Under the pieces are notes generated by a model. That model was not told the DNA's origin. It worked only from the letters and a program-made list of their open reading frames with translations, and did no database searches. 64,000 nt of DNA from CAJXSD01 sp964633145 (GTDB lineage: Bacteria; Pseudomonadota; Alphaproteobacteria; Rhodobacterales; Rhodobacteraceae), in NCBI GenBank assembly GCA_964633145.1, contig CAZWFE010000009.1, positions 6,775 through 70,774 on the forward strand, given 5' to 3'. The position numbers and the translations under genes are program-made. Positions 1-7,522 of the stretch are shown here, one piece after another. Positions within the stretch are counted from its first letter, which is position 1, and each line of letters starts with the position of its first letter.

Positions 1-487
1 TTGTACGCACACCGGTCCAAATCCGGATGCAGGCGGGGCCGATGCTATCACGGCCCGGTGCGATGCCTTGGGCATTGCACTGGAACAGGTCCGACATTGC
101 CCACATGATACGGTTGCGCTGGCCAAAACCTTGGCAAGTGTGACAAGTGATTTGATCCTAATCCTAACCGGATCGGCCACATCCGATGAACACGATACTG
201 CGCCAGCAGCCCTGCGGCAGGCGGGCGGGCATGTCGCGCGATTTGGCATGCCGGTTGATCCTGGCAATCTGTTGTTTTACGGCAAACTTGGTGATCGGCC
301 CGTTATCGGATTGCCGGGCTGTGCGCGATCCATTGCATTAAACGGGGCTGATTGGGTTTTGTCGCGTGTGGTCTGTGGCTGTCCGCCAAATGATACCGAT
401 TTCGCGCAAATGGCCATTGGTGGTCTGTTAAAGGAAATCCCGACCCGTCCACAACCACGGCGCAAAGCGCGCAGTGTGTCCAGTTAG
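1..487 (+). CDS. Molybdopterin-binding protein, C-terminal part (5' end outside window)
   Basis: The reading frame is open from base 2 to the TAG at 485-487, so the start lies upstream of the window; about 161 residues are visible. The visible part has features of a MoaB/MoeA-type molybdopterin-binding (MoCF_biosynth) fold: a Gly-rich TGPNPDAGGAD stretch near the window start, the LILTGSATSDEHDTAP segment, and a conserved IGLPGCARS loop. Such proteins take part in molybdenum cofactor insertion or modification in the cytoplasm. No C-terminal MobA-like nucleotidyltransferase domain follows, so this is the stand-alone or terminal version. It converges on infC across a shared hairpin terminator. 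The family call is fairly safe; the exact substrate is not determinable. Confidence 0.75.
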   Translation, partial: CTHTGPNPDAGGADAITARCDALGIALEQVRHCPHDTVALAKTLASVTSDLILILTGSATSDEHDTAPAALRQAGGHVARFGMPVDPGNLLFYGKLGDRPVIGLPGCARSIALNGADWVLSRVVCGCPPNDTDFAQMAIGGLLKEIPTRPQPRRKARSVSS

Positions 488-533
488 TCAAAAAAAACAG
501 GGCACCTAAGGGCCCTGTTTTCCAACCAATGTT
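487..533 (+). repeat. 47-bp contig-end duplicate, left copy
   Basis: Bases 487-533 are identical to 634-680 and the two copies directly abut the 100-N gap. This is the pattern expected from two contigs whose ends overlap by an assembler word length and were placed with a nominal gap. Confidence 0.85.
490..521. terminator. Bidirectional intrinsic terminator, contig copy 1
   Basis: The stem CAGGGC/GCCCTG is extended by AAAA/TTTT around a 7-base loop. Eight A residues on the left give a U-tract for transcripts from the minus strand (infC), and TTTT follows on the plus side. The same sequence recurs at 637-668 after the N gap, so in the real chromosome there is probably one copy serving the two convergent genes. 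Confidence 0.8.
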
Positions 534-633
534 NNNNNNNNNNNNNNNNNNNNNNNNNNNNNNNNNNNNNNNNNNNNNNNNNNNNNNNNNNNNNNNNNNN
601 NNNNNNNNNNNNNNNNNNNNNNNNNNNNNNNNN
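534..633. other. Assembly gap of 100 N
   Basis: Exactly 100 undetermined bases, the conventional size for a gap of unknown length. Because both flanks are the same 47 bp, the real gap is probably absent and the flanks should be merged. Confidence 0.95.
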
Positions 634-680
634 GTCAAAAAAAACAGGGCACCTAAGGGCCCTGTTTTCCAACCAATGTT
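634..680 (+). repeat. 47-bp contig-end duplicate, right copy
   Basis: Identical to 487-533. It carries the second copy of the hairpin terminator (637-668) that would end infC transcription with an eight-base U-tract. Confidence 0.85.
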
Positions 681-707
681 GTCCAAGCTGAGTTGTCCAA
701 GCGGATG

Positions 708-1256
708 TTATGCTTTGGCCAGTGGGCCAATCATCATCGTCATTTGACGACCTTCCATCTTGGGCATGTTTTCCACCTTGCCGGTCTCTTTGACATCCTC
801 GGCCACGCGGTGCAACAATTCGCGACCCAAATCTTGGTGGGCCATTTCACGACCACGGAACCGCAGAGTGATCTTAACTTTGTCACCGTTTTGCAAAAAC
901 TTTAGCACGCTGCGCATTTTCACTTCGTAGTCGTGCGTATCGGTGCCGGGGCGGAATTTAATTTCCTTAACCTCGATCACTTTTTGTTTTTTACGCGCTT
1001 CAGATTCGCGTTTTTGCTGTTCGTATTTGTATTTCCCGTAATCCATAATTTTACATACGGGGGGATTTGCATTTGGTGAAATTTCGACCAAATCTAATCC
1101 GGCGTCCTCAGCCATTTCTTGGCCACGTTCTGGGGTAACAACCCCGACGTTTTCGCCATCGGCTCCGATCAGACGGATTTCAGGGCAACGGATACGATCA
1201 TTGACCCGTGGGCCCGAGTCGCGCGAAGGTGGCGCATTGTGCGGTTTGCGAGCTAT
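708..1256 (-). CDS. infC: Translation initiation factor IF-3
   Basis: IF-3 binds the 30S subunit, prevents premature 50S joining and checks start-codon and initiator tRNA pairing. Both domains are present: the N-terminal domain with VNDRIRCPEIRLIG and the C-terminal KVKITLRFRGREMAHQDLG. The first in-frame ATG (1113-1115) would remove about 47 N-terminal residues that are clearly IF-3-like. Upstream of that ATG and before the in-frame TAA at 1278-1280 there is no ATG, GTG or TTG. There is an ATA at 1254-1256 preceded by AAGGA with an 8-base spacer, giving a 182-residue protein of normal family length. Rare AUU/AUA/AUC-type starts are known for infC and allow IF-3 to autoregulate. The start is inferred from reading frame and ribosome binding site. 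A hairpin terminator lies downstream. Confidence 0.95.
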   Translation of the reverse strand: MARKPHNAPPSRDSGPRVNDRIRCPEIRLIGADGENVGVVTPERGQEMAEDAGLDLVEISPNANPPVCKIMDYGKYKYEQQKRESEARKKQKVIEVKEIKFRPGTDTHDYEVKMRSVLKFLQNGDKVKITLRFRGREMAHQDLGRELLHRVAEDVKETGKVENMPKMEGRQMTMMIGPLAKA

Positions 1257-1445
1257 GGTTTTGTTCCTTGTGTTGTTTTAAACAGTAATATCCGTACACT
1301 ATCCTTGGCACAGCAGAACATCAAGCAAGAATCCGCCGTTTTACATGCCATGATTGATGAAATTCTTTGCAGTTCCCAGATATTTGGTATCAACCGCGGG
1401 CATGCGTCGTGCAGCATCTGCACGCGCAATTGAAAGGGATGCAAA

Positions 1446-2159
1446 ATGAAAAATATTGTTGTTGCAGCGATTGCCTTGGCAGTCGCAGGGGTTGGATATT
1501 TCGTTTATCAAAACAATGCTCAGCCAGAAATCATACAAGAGGCACAAACGCCGCCTGCGCCAGTAGAACCAGTGGAAGTTGTAGAAGAGGTCATTGAAAC
1601 CGAAACATCCACAACGGTTGAACAGGTCACCGAAACAGTACAAGAGGCAACCGAACAAGCCGTAGAAAATGTTGTAGACGAAACCAAACAGGCCGCCCAA
1701 GAAGCATTAAGCAGCGTTGTCGAAGGCACGAGTGATGTCGCGACTGCGGTTGAGGCAGTAAAAGATGTCGCAACAGAGTCGGCCCAAGAGGCCGCGCAGA
1801 ATGTTGTAGAAACAGTCACTGAGACTGCGACCGACGTGGTAACAGACGTAGAAGAGACTGCAACAGACGTGGTAACAGATGTACAAGAGACAGCAACAGA
1901 TGTTGTTCAAGACGTAGAAGAAACAGCCCAATCCGTGGTTGAGGATGCTGCGGCCGAACTGACAACAGAGGAACCCGCAGTCAGCGATCCCCTAAGCGTT
2001 GCTGGTTTTGACCTAGCTAAGGTGTCTGACATGATTGATGGGTCATCTGCCAATGATATGACGAAATTGGCGTTAAAGACGGGATTGCAGCAAGCAAAAG
2101 ATAATCCAGATCAGCTAAAGGCAATCTTGGATCAAATCAAAGCTGCGTTGCAAAAATAA
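1446..2159 (+). CDS. Membrane-anchored protein with 11-residue tandem repeats, function unknown
   Basis: A 237-residue protein that I do not recognise as a named family. Residues 4-21 form a single hydrophobic segment, either a signal anchor or an uncleaved signal. Residues 22-50 are rich in Pro, Glu and Val. Residues 52-170 are a Thr/Val/Glu/Ala-rich amphipathic stretch, including four adjacent 11-residue units starting with ETA (126-169; consensus ETATDVVTDVE). The C-terminal 55 residues (DPLSVAGFDLAKVSDMIDG onward) look like a small helical domain. The composition is very acidic with few aromatics. Hendecad repeats form long helices or right-handed coiled coils in LEA-like and apolipoprotein-like proteins, suggesting a periplasmic rod or membrane-surface role; this is inference. 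The start ATG follows GAAAGGG. A strong hairpin terminator follows, so it is probably monocistronic. Confidence 0.8.
   Translation: MKNIVVAAIALAVAGVGYFVYQNNAQPEIIQEAQTPPAPVEPVEVVEEVIETETSTTVEQVTETVQEATEQAVENVVDETKQAAQEALSSVVEGTSDVATAVEAVKDVATESAQEAAQNVVETVTETATDVVTDVEETATDVVTDVQETATDVVQDVEETAQSVVEDAAAELTTEEPAVSDPLSVAGFDLAKVSDMIDGSSANDMTKLALKTGLQQAKDNPDQLKAILDQIKAALQK
1821..1952 (+). repeat. 33-bp tandem repeats (four units, last degenerate)
   Basis: Successive 33-base units begin GAGACTGCGACCGACGTGG, GAGACTGCAACAGACGTGG and GAGACAGCAACAGATG, with a more diverged fourth. They encode the ETA-initiated 11-residue repeats of the anchored protein. DNA identity between the first two units is high, which implies recent internal duplication and a site prone to copy-number change. 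Confidence 0.8.
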
Positions 2160-2180
2160 GTTTGCTACAGCTGGTTTAAC

Positions 2181-2223
2181 AAAAATGGCCGCCGCGATAT
2201 GTACATCGGGGCGGCCATTTTTT
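2181..2223 (+). terminator. Intrinsic terminator
   Basis: A 12-base stem AAAATGGCCGCC pairs with GGCGGCCATTTT and is followed by more T residues. It lies just after the stop of the repeat protein and just before the end of convergent fpr, so it can serve both strands. Confidence 0.85.
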
Positions 2224-2235
2224 CATTCCGGTGGT

Positions 2236-3066
2236 CTAGCCAACAAATGCCTTTTCGACGACATATTCACGCGGGTCGGAATTTGCCCCTTCGCTTAGGC
2301 CGTGACGTTCCAGTATTTCTTTGATGTCTGTGTTCAATCCCATTGACCCACACACCATCGCGCGATCGGTTTCAGGCCCGAAATCGGTGATCCCCAAATC
2401 TGCGAATAATTCCCCTGAATTCAGCAAATCGGTGACACGACCCATTTTGGCGCTGTTTTCGCGGGTTGTGGTGGGATAATAATGTAGCTTGGATAAATTT
2501 TCCGGTCCCAGTAGCTCGGCCAACATTTCGTCCGATTTCACATGATCAACCAAGCGACGACCATATTCTAATTCGGCAACCTCGCGGCAGGTGTGGGTCA
2601 GAATAATTTGATCGTAATCTTCATAGGTTTGGGGTTCACGGATCAATGAGGCAAAGGGGGCGATCCCAGTGCCAGTTGCAAAAAACCACAACCGTTTGCC
2701 CGGCAGTAAAGCATCATGAACCAAAGTCCCAACAGGTTTAGGGCGCAGGATGATTTCATCGCCTACCTGAATATGTTGCAATTTACTGGTCAGGGGGCCG
2801 TCTTGGACTTTGATCGAATAAAATTCCAACTCTTCGTCCCATGCCGGCGATGCAATGGAATAGGCCCGCAACAGCGGTCTGCCATTGTCACCCATCAGAC
2901 CGATCATCACAAATTCACCCGACCGAAACCGCAGGGATTGGGGACGTGTCACACGAAATGAAAATAATCGGTCGGTCCAATGTTGAACCTGTGTCACGGT
3001 TTGGGCGTCGGGCAGGGTGGGTACTTTGGTGATTTGGTCTTGGGTCACGGGGGTCAGCTCGGTCAT
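2236..3066 (-). CDS. fpr: Ferredoxin--NADP+ reductase
   Basis: A flavoprotein that exchanges electrons between NADPH and ferredoxin or flavodoxin in the cytoplasm. The 276 residues have the FAD-binding RAYS motif (67-70), the NADP-binding GTGIAPF loop, the CGSMGLN segment, and the C-terminal EYVVEKAFVG tail typical of the bacterial FPR class known from Rhodobacter. I chose the ATG at 3064-3066, just before MTELTPVTQD; longer forms run into the intergenic spacer. It is the last gene of the sulfite reductase operon, 43 bases after the DUF934 gene, and probably supplies reductant to the upstream siroheme reductase (inference from position). Confidence 0.93.
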   Translation of the reverse strand: MTELTPVTQDQITKVPTLPDAQTVTQVQHWTDRLFSFRVTRPQSLRFRSGEFVMIGLMGDNGRPLLRAYSIASPAWDEELEFYSIKVQDGPLTSKLQHIQVGDEIILRPKPVGTLVHDALLPGKRLWFFATGTGIAPFASLIREPQTYEDYDQIILTHTCREVAELEYGRRLVDHVKSDEMLAELLGPENLSKLHYYPTTTRENSAKMGRVTDLLNSGELFADLGITDFGPETDRAMVCGSMGLNTDIKEILERHGLSEGANSDPREYVVEKAFVG

Positions 3067-3109
3067 TTTTGATAATCCTGTTGTACATACGCTGAATTGG
3101 TTTTGAATG

Positions 3110-3493
3110 CTAGGCTGATTTGCCCAACCGCGACTGATAGTCATGGGCCTGCCAATTTGCGCGGGCCAACCAGTCCTGTTGTGGCTGGCGCGCGGCCAGT
3201 GTGTCAGTGATTTCGACTGCGTCAAATCCGGACCTGCGCGCCATGGCGTATTGGTCTGAAATGACGTGCCCATAGGCGTGCAAAGCCCCGCGAAACCCGC
3301 GCAATCGCAACAACCGCGCTAGTGTAAACCCGCGCCCATCTGCAAAGGACGCAAATTCAATGCGGATCAGATCTGCTGTGAATACCTCTGCGGTAATGGT
3401 GGCTGGATCGGTATCCGCGGCAAACGTTTTTATCACGCCATATGCGGCATGCGTTAGGGGACTGAACCCTTGGTCGGTGACTAAAATGTTCAT
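3110..3493 (-). CDS. DUF934 family protein of the sulfite-reduction operon
   Basis: A 127-residue protein of the DUF934 family, found beside assimilatory sulfite reductases and PAPS reductases in proteobacteria and thought to be an accessory or oxidoreductase-linked factor; its biochemical role is unproven. Recognisable features are the central LLRLRGFRGALHAYGHVISDQ segment and the downstream RRSGFDAVEI. The start at 3491-3493 has AGGAG seven bases upstream. It lies 60 bases downstream of the sulfite reductase stop. In related Rhodobacteraceae a PAPS reductase gene (cysH) usually lies between these two; here there is none. Confidence 0.85.
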   Translation of the reverse strand: MNILVTDQGFSPLTHAAYGVIKTFAADTDPATITAEVFTADLIRIEFASFADGRGFTLARLLRLRGFRGALHAYGHVISDQYAMARRSGFDAVEITDTLAARQPQQDWLARANWQAHDYQSRLGKSA

Positions 3494-3553
3494 ACCAATT
3501 CTCCTGGTGGGGTTGGGGGGGCTGGATGTTGGCAATGCACCCGCGCTGTTGGG

Positions 3554-5224
3554 TTATTCTGCGGCATGTGCCCCCCTTTCTTGCGGGTAAAGTGCCGCTT
3601 GAAATGGGGCCAGTCCCACCCGCTGATAGGTCGTGATAAAATGTTCGTTGCGATCAATACGCAGCGCCAGATAGGCGTCGATGATCCGTTCGATCGCGGG
3701 CAAAATGGCATCTGCTGAAAATCCCGGCCCCGTGCGATCGCCCACGCGGGCGTTTTGCGTGGCGTCCCCCCCTAGCGTGATTTGATAATTTTCCACGCCA
3801 GCGCGATCCAATCCCAATATCCCGATGTGGCCCACATGGTGGTGGCCGCAGGCGTTGATGCAGCCCGAAATCTTGACCTTGATCGGGCCAATATCGCGTT
3901 CCAATTCCAGCGCGTCAAAGCGTTGGGCAATTTGTTGTGCCACGGGAATGGATCGGGCCGTGGCCAGCGCACAATAATCCATGCCGGGGCAGGCGATGAT
4001 ATCAGAAATCAAACCAATGTTTGCAATGGCCAAACCTGCGGGTTTCAACGCAGACCACAGTGCGAATAAATCGGATTTGTGGACATGGGGCAAAATCACG
4101 TTTTGTTCATGGCTGATGCGAATTTCATCATGGGCAAATGTTTGCGCCAGATCTGCAATCACACGCATTTGCGCGGCCGTCGCATCACCGGGGGTGTGGC
4201 CATGCGCCTTAAGGCTGATGGTGACAATGGCATAATCGGGGTTTTTATGCGCCACTGTGTTTGTATCGACCCAGGATTGAAACACAGGGTTTGCGCGATA
4301 ATCGCGATCAAACCCTGCGACAGATCCGCTGCGATACTGTGGGGGGGTAAAGTGTGATTTGATCTGATCCAACTGGGCCAGCGCGGTATCTTGGTACTGG
4401 TGCTGTAACTGGTTAAATCGTTCAGTCACCCGCGCGCGAATGTCATCCAATCCATGTTCATGGACCGTTATTTTAATCCGCGCTTTGTATTTGTTGTCGC
4501 GCCGACCAATCAGGTTCCAAACACTGACAACAGATTCAAGATAGGCCAACAAATCTGGGATCGGTACGAAATCATCCAACACCTTGCCGATCATGGGGGT
4601 CCGCCCCAAACCACCCCCAATAATCACACGCATGCCCAGTTTGCCGGCCTGTTCGACCAGTTGCAGACCGATATCATGCGCACGGATCACAGCGCGGTCA
4701 TTGTCAGATCCTGTGACTGCAATCTTGAATTTGCGCGGCAAGAACTGAAATTCGGGGTGATCGGTGGACCATTGTCTGATCCATTCCGCATAGGGGCGGG
4801 GGTCGGCCACTTCGTCTGCGGCGGCACCTGCAAAATGATCGGCGGTCACATTGCGAATTGTGTTGCCGCTGGTTTGGATGGCATGCATTTCCTCGCTGGC
4901 CAATGTGTCCAGAATATCGGGGATATCAGACAGGTTTGGCCAGTTGAATTGGATGTTTTGGCGCGTTGTGAAATGTCCGTACCCTTTGTCCCAGCGTTCC
5001 GCGATATGGGCCAGCATCGCCATTTGGTCGCTGTTTAACGTGCCATAGGGGATCGCCACCCGCAGCATATAGGCATGCAGCTGCAGATAGACGCCGTTCA
5101 TTAACCGCAGCGGTTTGAATTCATCTTCGCTCAGCGCACCAGAAATGCGGCGGGCCACTTGGGCGCGAAATTGGCTGTTGCGTTCACGAACAAATTCTGT
5201 GTCGAAATCGGAATATTTATACAT
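3554..5224 (-). CDS. cysI: Siroheme- and 4Fe-4S-containing nitrite/sulfite reductase
   Basis: Catalyses six-electron reduction of sulfite to sulfide (or nitrite to ammonia) in the cytoplasm using siroheme coupled to a 4Fe-4S cluster. The 556 residues show two ferredoxin-like/siroheme half-domain repeats and the four cluster cysteines C412, C418, C455 and C459 in the CPGMDYC and CINACGHHH motifs. The start is the ATG at 5222-5224 (MYKYSDFDTEF); the longer open frame is only the shadow of the DUF2849 gene. It overlaps DUF2849 by 8 bases and sits between siroheme synthase and fpr, which strongly favours assimilatory sulfite reduction over nitrite reduction. Substrate choice remains an inference. 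Confidence 0.93.
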   Translation of the reverse strand: MYKYSDFDTEFVRERNSQFRAQVARRISGALSEDEFKPLRLMNGVYLQLHAYMLRVAIPYGTLNSDQMAMLAHIAERWDKGYGHFTTRQNIQFNWPNLSDIPDILDTLASEEMHAIQTSGNTIRNVTADHFAGAAADEVADPRPYAEWIRQWSTDHPEFQFLPRKFKIAVTGSDNDRAVIRAHDIGLQLVEQAGKLGMRVIIGGGLGRTPMIGKVLDDFVPIPDLLAYLESVVSVWNLIGRRDNKYKARIKITVHEHGLDDIRARVTERFNQLQHQYQDTALAQLDQIKSHFTPPQYRSGSVAGFDRDYRANPVFQSWVDTNTVAHKNPDYAIVTISLKAHGHTPGDATAAQMRVIADLAQTFAHDEIRISHEQNVILPHVHKSDLFALWSALKPAGLAIANIGLISDIIACPGMDYCALATARSIPVAQQIAQRFDALELERDIGPIKVKISGCINACGHHHVGHIGILGLDRAGVENYQITLGGDATQNARVGDRTGPGFSADAILPAIERIIDAYLALRIDRNEHFITTYQRVGLAPFQAALYPQERGAHAAE

Positions 5225-5525
5225 GCTCTGCCAGCTCTTGTTTGCCATGGTGGTAATTGGAGGGGCCAGTTGCGCGAAACGCTTCGCGAAAATGGGCGGG
5301 CTGAATTTCGCCATCGATGAAATGCACATCGGCCAGATACACGCCAACGGCGACATCCGTTTGGTTGTGCGCCAAATCCAGCCGCGATTGGGCGCGTTCT
5401 GCGGTGTCAAAGACCTGCGCTGATCGCAGATCGCGCACCCATGCCCCCCATGGATCCAGATATATGACATCCCCCAAGGTCAGGTGATTTGCGGTGATCA
5501 CTTTGAATATCGTTTTACGTGACAT
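5217..5525 (-). CDS. DUF2849 family protein
   Basis: A 102-residue soluble protein of the DUF2849 family, found almost only in alphaproteobacterial cysG-sulfite reductase operons. Visible features are the N-terminal KVITANHLTLGDVIYLD segment, a small beta-rich fold, and a C-terminal GPSNYHHGK motif. The function is unknown; operon placement suggests a helper for siroheme enzyme assembly or sulfite reduction. Its ATG overlaps the cysG stop by one base (TAATG) and its 3' end overlaps the sulfite reductase start by 8 bases, so translation is probably coupled. Confidence 0.85.
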   Translation of the reverse strand: MSRKTIFKVITANHLTLGDVIYLDPWGAWVRDLRSAQVFDTAERAQSRLDLAHNQTDVAVGVYLADVHFIDGEIQPAHFREAFRATGPSNYHHGKQELAEHV

Positions 5526-6913
5526 TATGCAGTTTCCTTTTGTGTAAGCGGCAGGCTGGCCGCATCGCGCGGCTGTAGCCCCAAAAAGATCAGGGCAGGC
5601 CCAGCAATCGCACCGGATTGAAACATATGGGCCAAACGGTCCAATGTGACGGATGTGATGGTTTGATCTGCGCGCGATGCATTTTCGATGATGGACACGG
5701 GCGTATCTGCGCGCGCGCCATGCATTAACATGCGCCCCTGAATAAAGCGGGACGATTTTTTCCCCATATAAATCGCGGCCACCTGATCCCGACCTGCAAG
5801 GCTGGTCCAATCATGATCGGCAAACCCTGCCATGTCATGGCCCGTCAGAAATCGTACTGATGTATTGCGCCCCCGTTTGGTCAGTGATTGACCGATGGCG
5901 GCGGCCGATGCCGAGGCCGCAGTGATACCAGGCACGATGTGCCAGCCGATATCATGTGGCGCCAGTGACTCAATCTCTTCGTCTAGGCGGCCAAAAACGG
6001 TGCAATCGCCGCCCTTAAGCCGGACAACATAATCGCCCTGCTGTGCATGCGTTACGATCAATTTGTTGATTGTGTCCTGATCGACCGATGGGCCAAACCC
6101 CGTTTTGCCCACATCAATCATGCGCGCTTCGCGGCGGGCCAATTCCAAAATGCCTGTGCCGACCAAACGGTCATAGATCACCACATCCGCGCGGTCCAAT
6201 TCTTTGCGCGCTTTCAATGTCAGCAATTCCGGATCGCCCGGACCCGCGCCGACAAAGGCCACATGGCCCACTGCATCAACAGGGTTTTGGTGGCGCTTGA
6301 ATAATTGTTCCAATGCGCTTTGCACCGCCTCTTTGCCCAGTGTTAGGGCGCGTGGGCCGATCGTGCGGTAATATTCACCCCAAAATTTGCGCCGCGCTGG
6401 GCCCATGGGGATCTGATCTGCAATGGCGCGAAATGGTTTGGCGACTTGGGCCAAAACGCCTAAATTGGGGTCCAGCTGTTCCTCAAGGTGGGCCTTGATC
6501 TGACGGGCCAAGATGGGGGCTGTGCCCTCTGTCCCGATTGCGATGGTGACGGGGTCACGATCCACAATTGCAGGCGTGATAAAGGCGCTGGCGGCAAGGT
6601 TATCAACCACATTCGATAATACACCCAGTTTTGCGGCCAATGCGGCCTGTTCACGGTCCAGTGCGTCATTATCATGTGCTGCGTAAAACAATGCCGCGCC
6701 AGAAATATCATCGGCCAGTACATGACGGTGATGCAGTGTAATAACATTCGCCTGCGCCAGTGCGATCAAATCATCCACAGGGTTGGGGTGATACACATGA
6801 ATATCCGCAGATGTTTTTCGCAACAAACGCAATTTGGCCAAGGCCGTTTCCCCACCGCCACAGACCACGATTTTTTGATTTTCAACATTCAGATAAACAG
6901 GAAAGTGGTTCAT
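5525..6913 (-). CDS. cysG: Siroheme synthase (uroporphyrinogen-III methyltransferase / precorrin-2 dehydrogenase / ferrochelatase)
   Basis: Makes siroheme from uroporphyrinogen III in three steps, supplying the cofactor of the downstream reductase. The 462 residues comprise an N-terminal dehydrogenase/chelatase domain (NAD-binding CGGGETALAKLRLL) and a C-terminal SUMT domain (from about 217) with VAFVGAGPGDPELLTLKA and VVRLKGGDCTVFGR. The usual GGDP of the SUMT motif is GGDC here. I chose the ATG at 6911-6913 (MNHFPVYLN), the common family start. It is the first gene of the operon and is divergent from an Lrp-type regulator; a dyad operator lies between them. Confidence 0.93.
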   Translation of the reverse strand: MNHFPVYLNVENQKIVVCGGGETALAKLRLLRKTSADIHVYHPNPVDDLIALAQANVITLHHRHVLADDISGAALFYAAHDNDALDREQAALAAKLGVLSNVVDNLAASAFITPAIVDRDPVTIAIGTEGTAPILARQIKAHLEEQLDPNLGVLAQVAKPFRAIADQIPMGPARRKFWGEYYRTIGPRALTLGKEAVQSALEQLFKRHQNPVDAVGHVAFVGAGPGDPELLTLKARKELDRADVVIYDRLVGTGILELARREARMIDVGKTGFGPSVDQDTINKLIVTHAQQGDYVVRLKGGDCTVFGRLDEEIESLAPHDIGWHIVPGITAASASAAAIGQSLTKRGRNTSVRFLTGHDMAGFADHDWTSLAGRDQVAAIYMGKKSSRFIQGRMLMHGARADTPVSIIENASRADQTITSVTLDRLAHMFQSGAIAGPALIFLGLQPRDAASLPLTQKETA

Positions 6914-6944
6914 AGCGGTCGTCCTTGTGTATTTTGTGTGGCCA

Positions 6945-6965
6945 ATATAGAACAATGTTCCATAT
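6945..6965. promoter_or_regulatory. Dyad operator between cysG and the Lrp-type gene
   Basis: ATATAGAACAATGTTCCATAT is a near-perfect 21-bp inverted repeat (one mismatched pair) centred about 42 bases upstream of cysG. A weaker related dyad, GAATATAGTTC, is centred near 6997, 42 bases (four helical turns) away. Spaced GAAC/GTTC dyads between a regulator and its divergent target suggest the Lrp-type protein binds here; this is inference. Confidence 0.55.
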
Positions 6966-7053
6966 TTTGGCTATATGCCTTGCCAAATAAGGAATATAGT
7001 TCTAATTATTCGTCAATAAATCCAAATTTCCCAAAATCGCAGGTGAAACCGAA

Positions 7054-7515
7054 ATGACCGTCCGAATAAATGATATGGATCGAAAAATATTATCCGAGCT
7101 GCAAAGCGATGCCAGTCAGTCCCTAGATGAAATTGCGCGCAAAATTGGCAGTTCCAAGACGCCCGTCTGGAACAGGATTCGCAAAATGCGCGAGGCAGGG
7201 ATCATCAAAGATACGGTCGCCCATCTGGATGCCGAAAGTTTGGGGTTTGATGCGTGTTTTTTCGTATTGGTGCGCACCAGCGAACACGAAGCCGCCTGGC
7301 AAGAGGCATTTTTGAACGCCCTACGCAAACGCCCCGAGGTACAAGAGGCACACCGCCTAGCCGGCGACATTGATTATATCCTAAAGGTACGCGTGCAAAA
7401 TGCGCGGGCCTATGATGTGTTTTACCAAGCCTTGATATCCGAGGTGAAAATTCACAACGTCACCGCCCTGTTATCGATGGAGGAAATTAAATCCACCACC
7501 GCGCTGCCCCTGTGA
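7054..7515 (+). CDS. Lrp/AsnC family transcriptional regulator
   Basis: A 153-residue one-domain-pair regulator. Residues 5-50 form the winged helix-turn-helix (MDRKILSELQSDASQSLDEIARKIG). The remainder is the RAM ligand-binding and oligomerisation domain, with RLAGDIDYILKVRV as the core. It is divergent from cysG with 140 bases between them, the arrangement expected for a local regulator of sulfite assimilation, possibly responding to a sulfur amino acid (inference). The ATG at 7054 follows GGTGAAACCGAA. No other gene follows on this strand, since the next gene converges. Confidence 0.9.
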   Translation: MTVRINDMDRKILSELQSDASQSLDEIARKIGSSKTPVWNRIRKMREAGIIKDTVAHLDAESLGFDACFFVLVRTSEHEAAWQEAFLNALRKRPEVQEAHRLAGDIDYILKVRVQNARAYDVFYQALISEVKIHNVTALLSMEEIKSTTALPL

Positions 7516-7522
7516 TTTCAGC

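Noticed and set aside
303..747. Open frames running through the first N gap
   Set aside because: They consist mainly of X residues and the duplicated terminator; there is no protein signal.
1821..1952. CRISPR-like direct repeats
   Set aside because: The 33-bp units are contiguous, in frame and encode the 11-residue protein repeats; there are no spacers.
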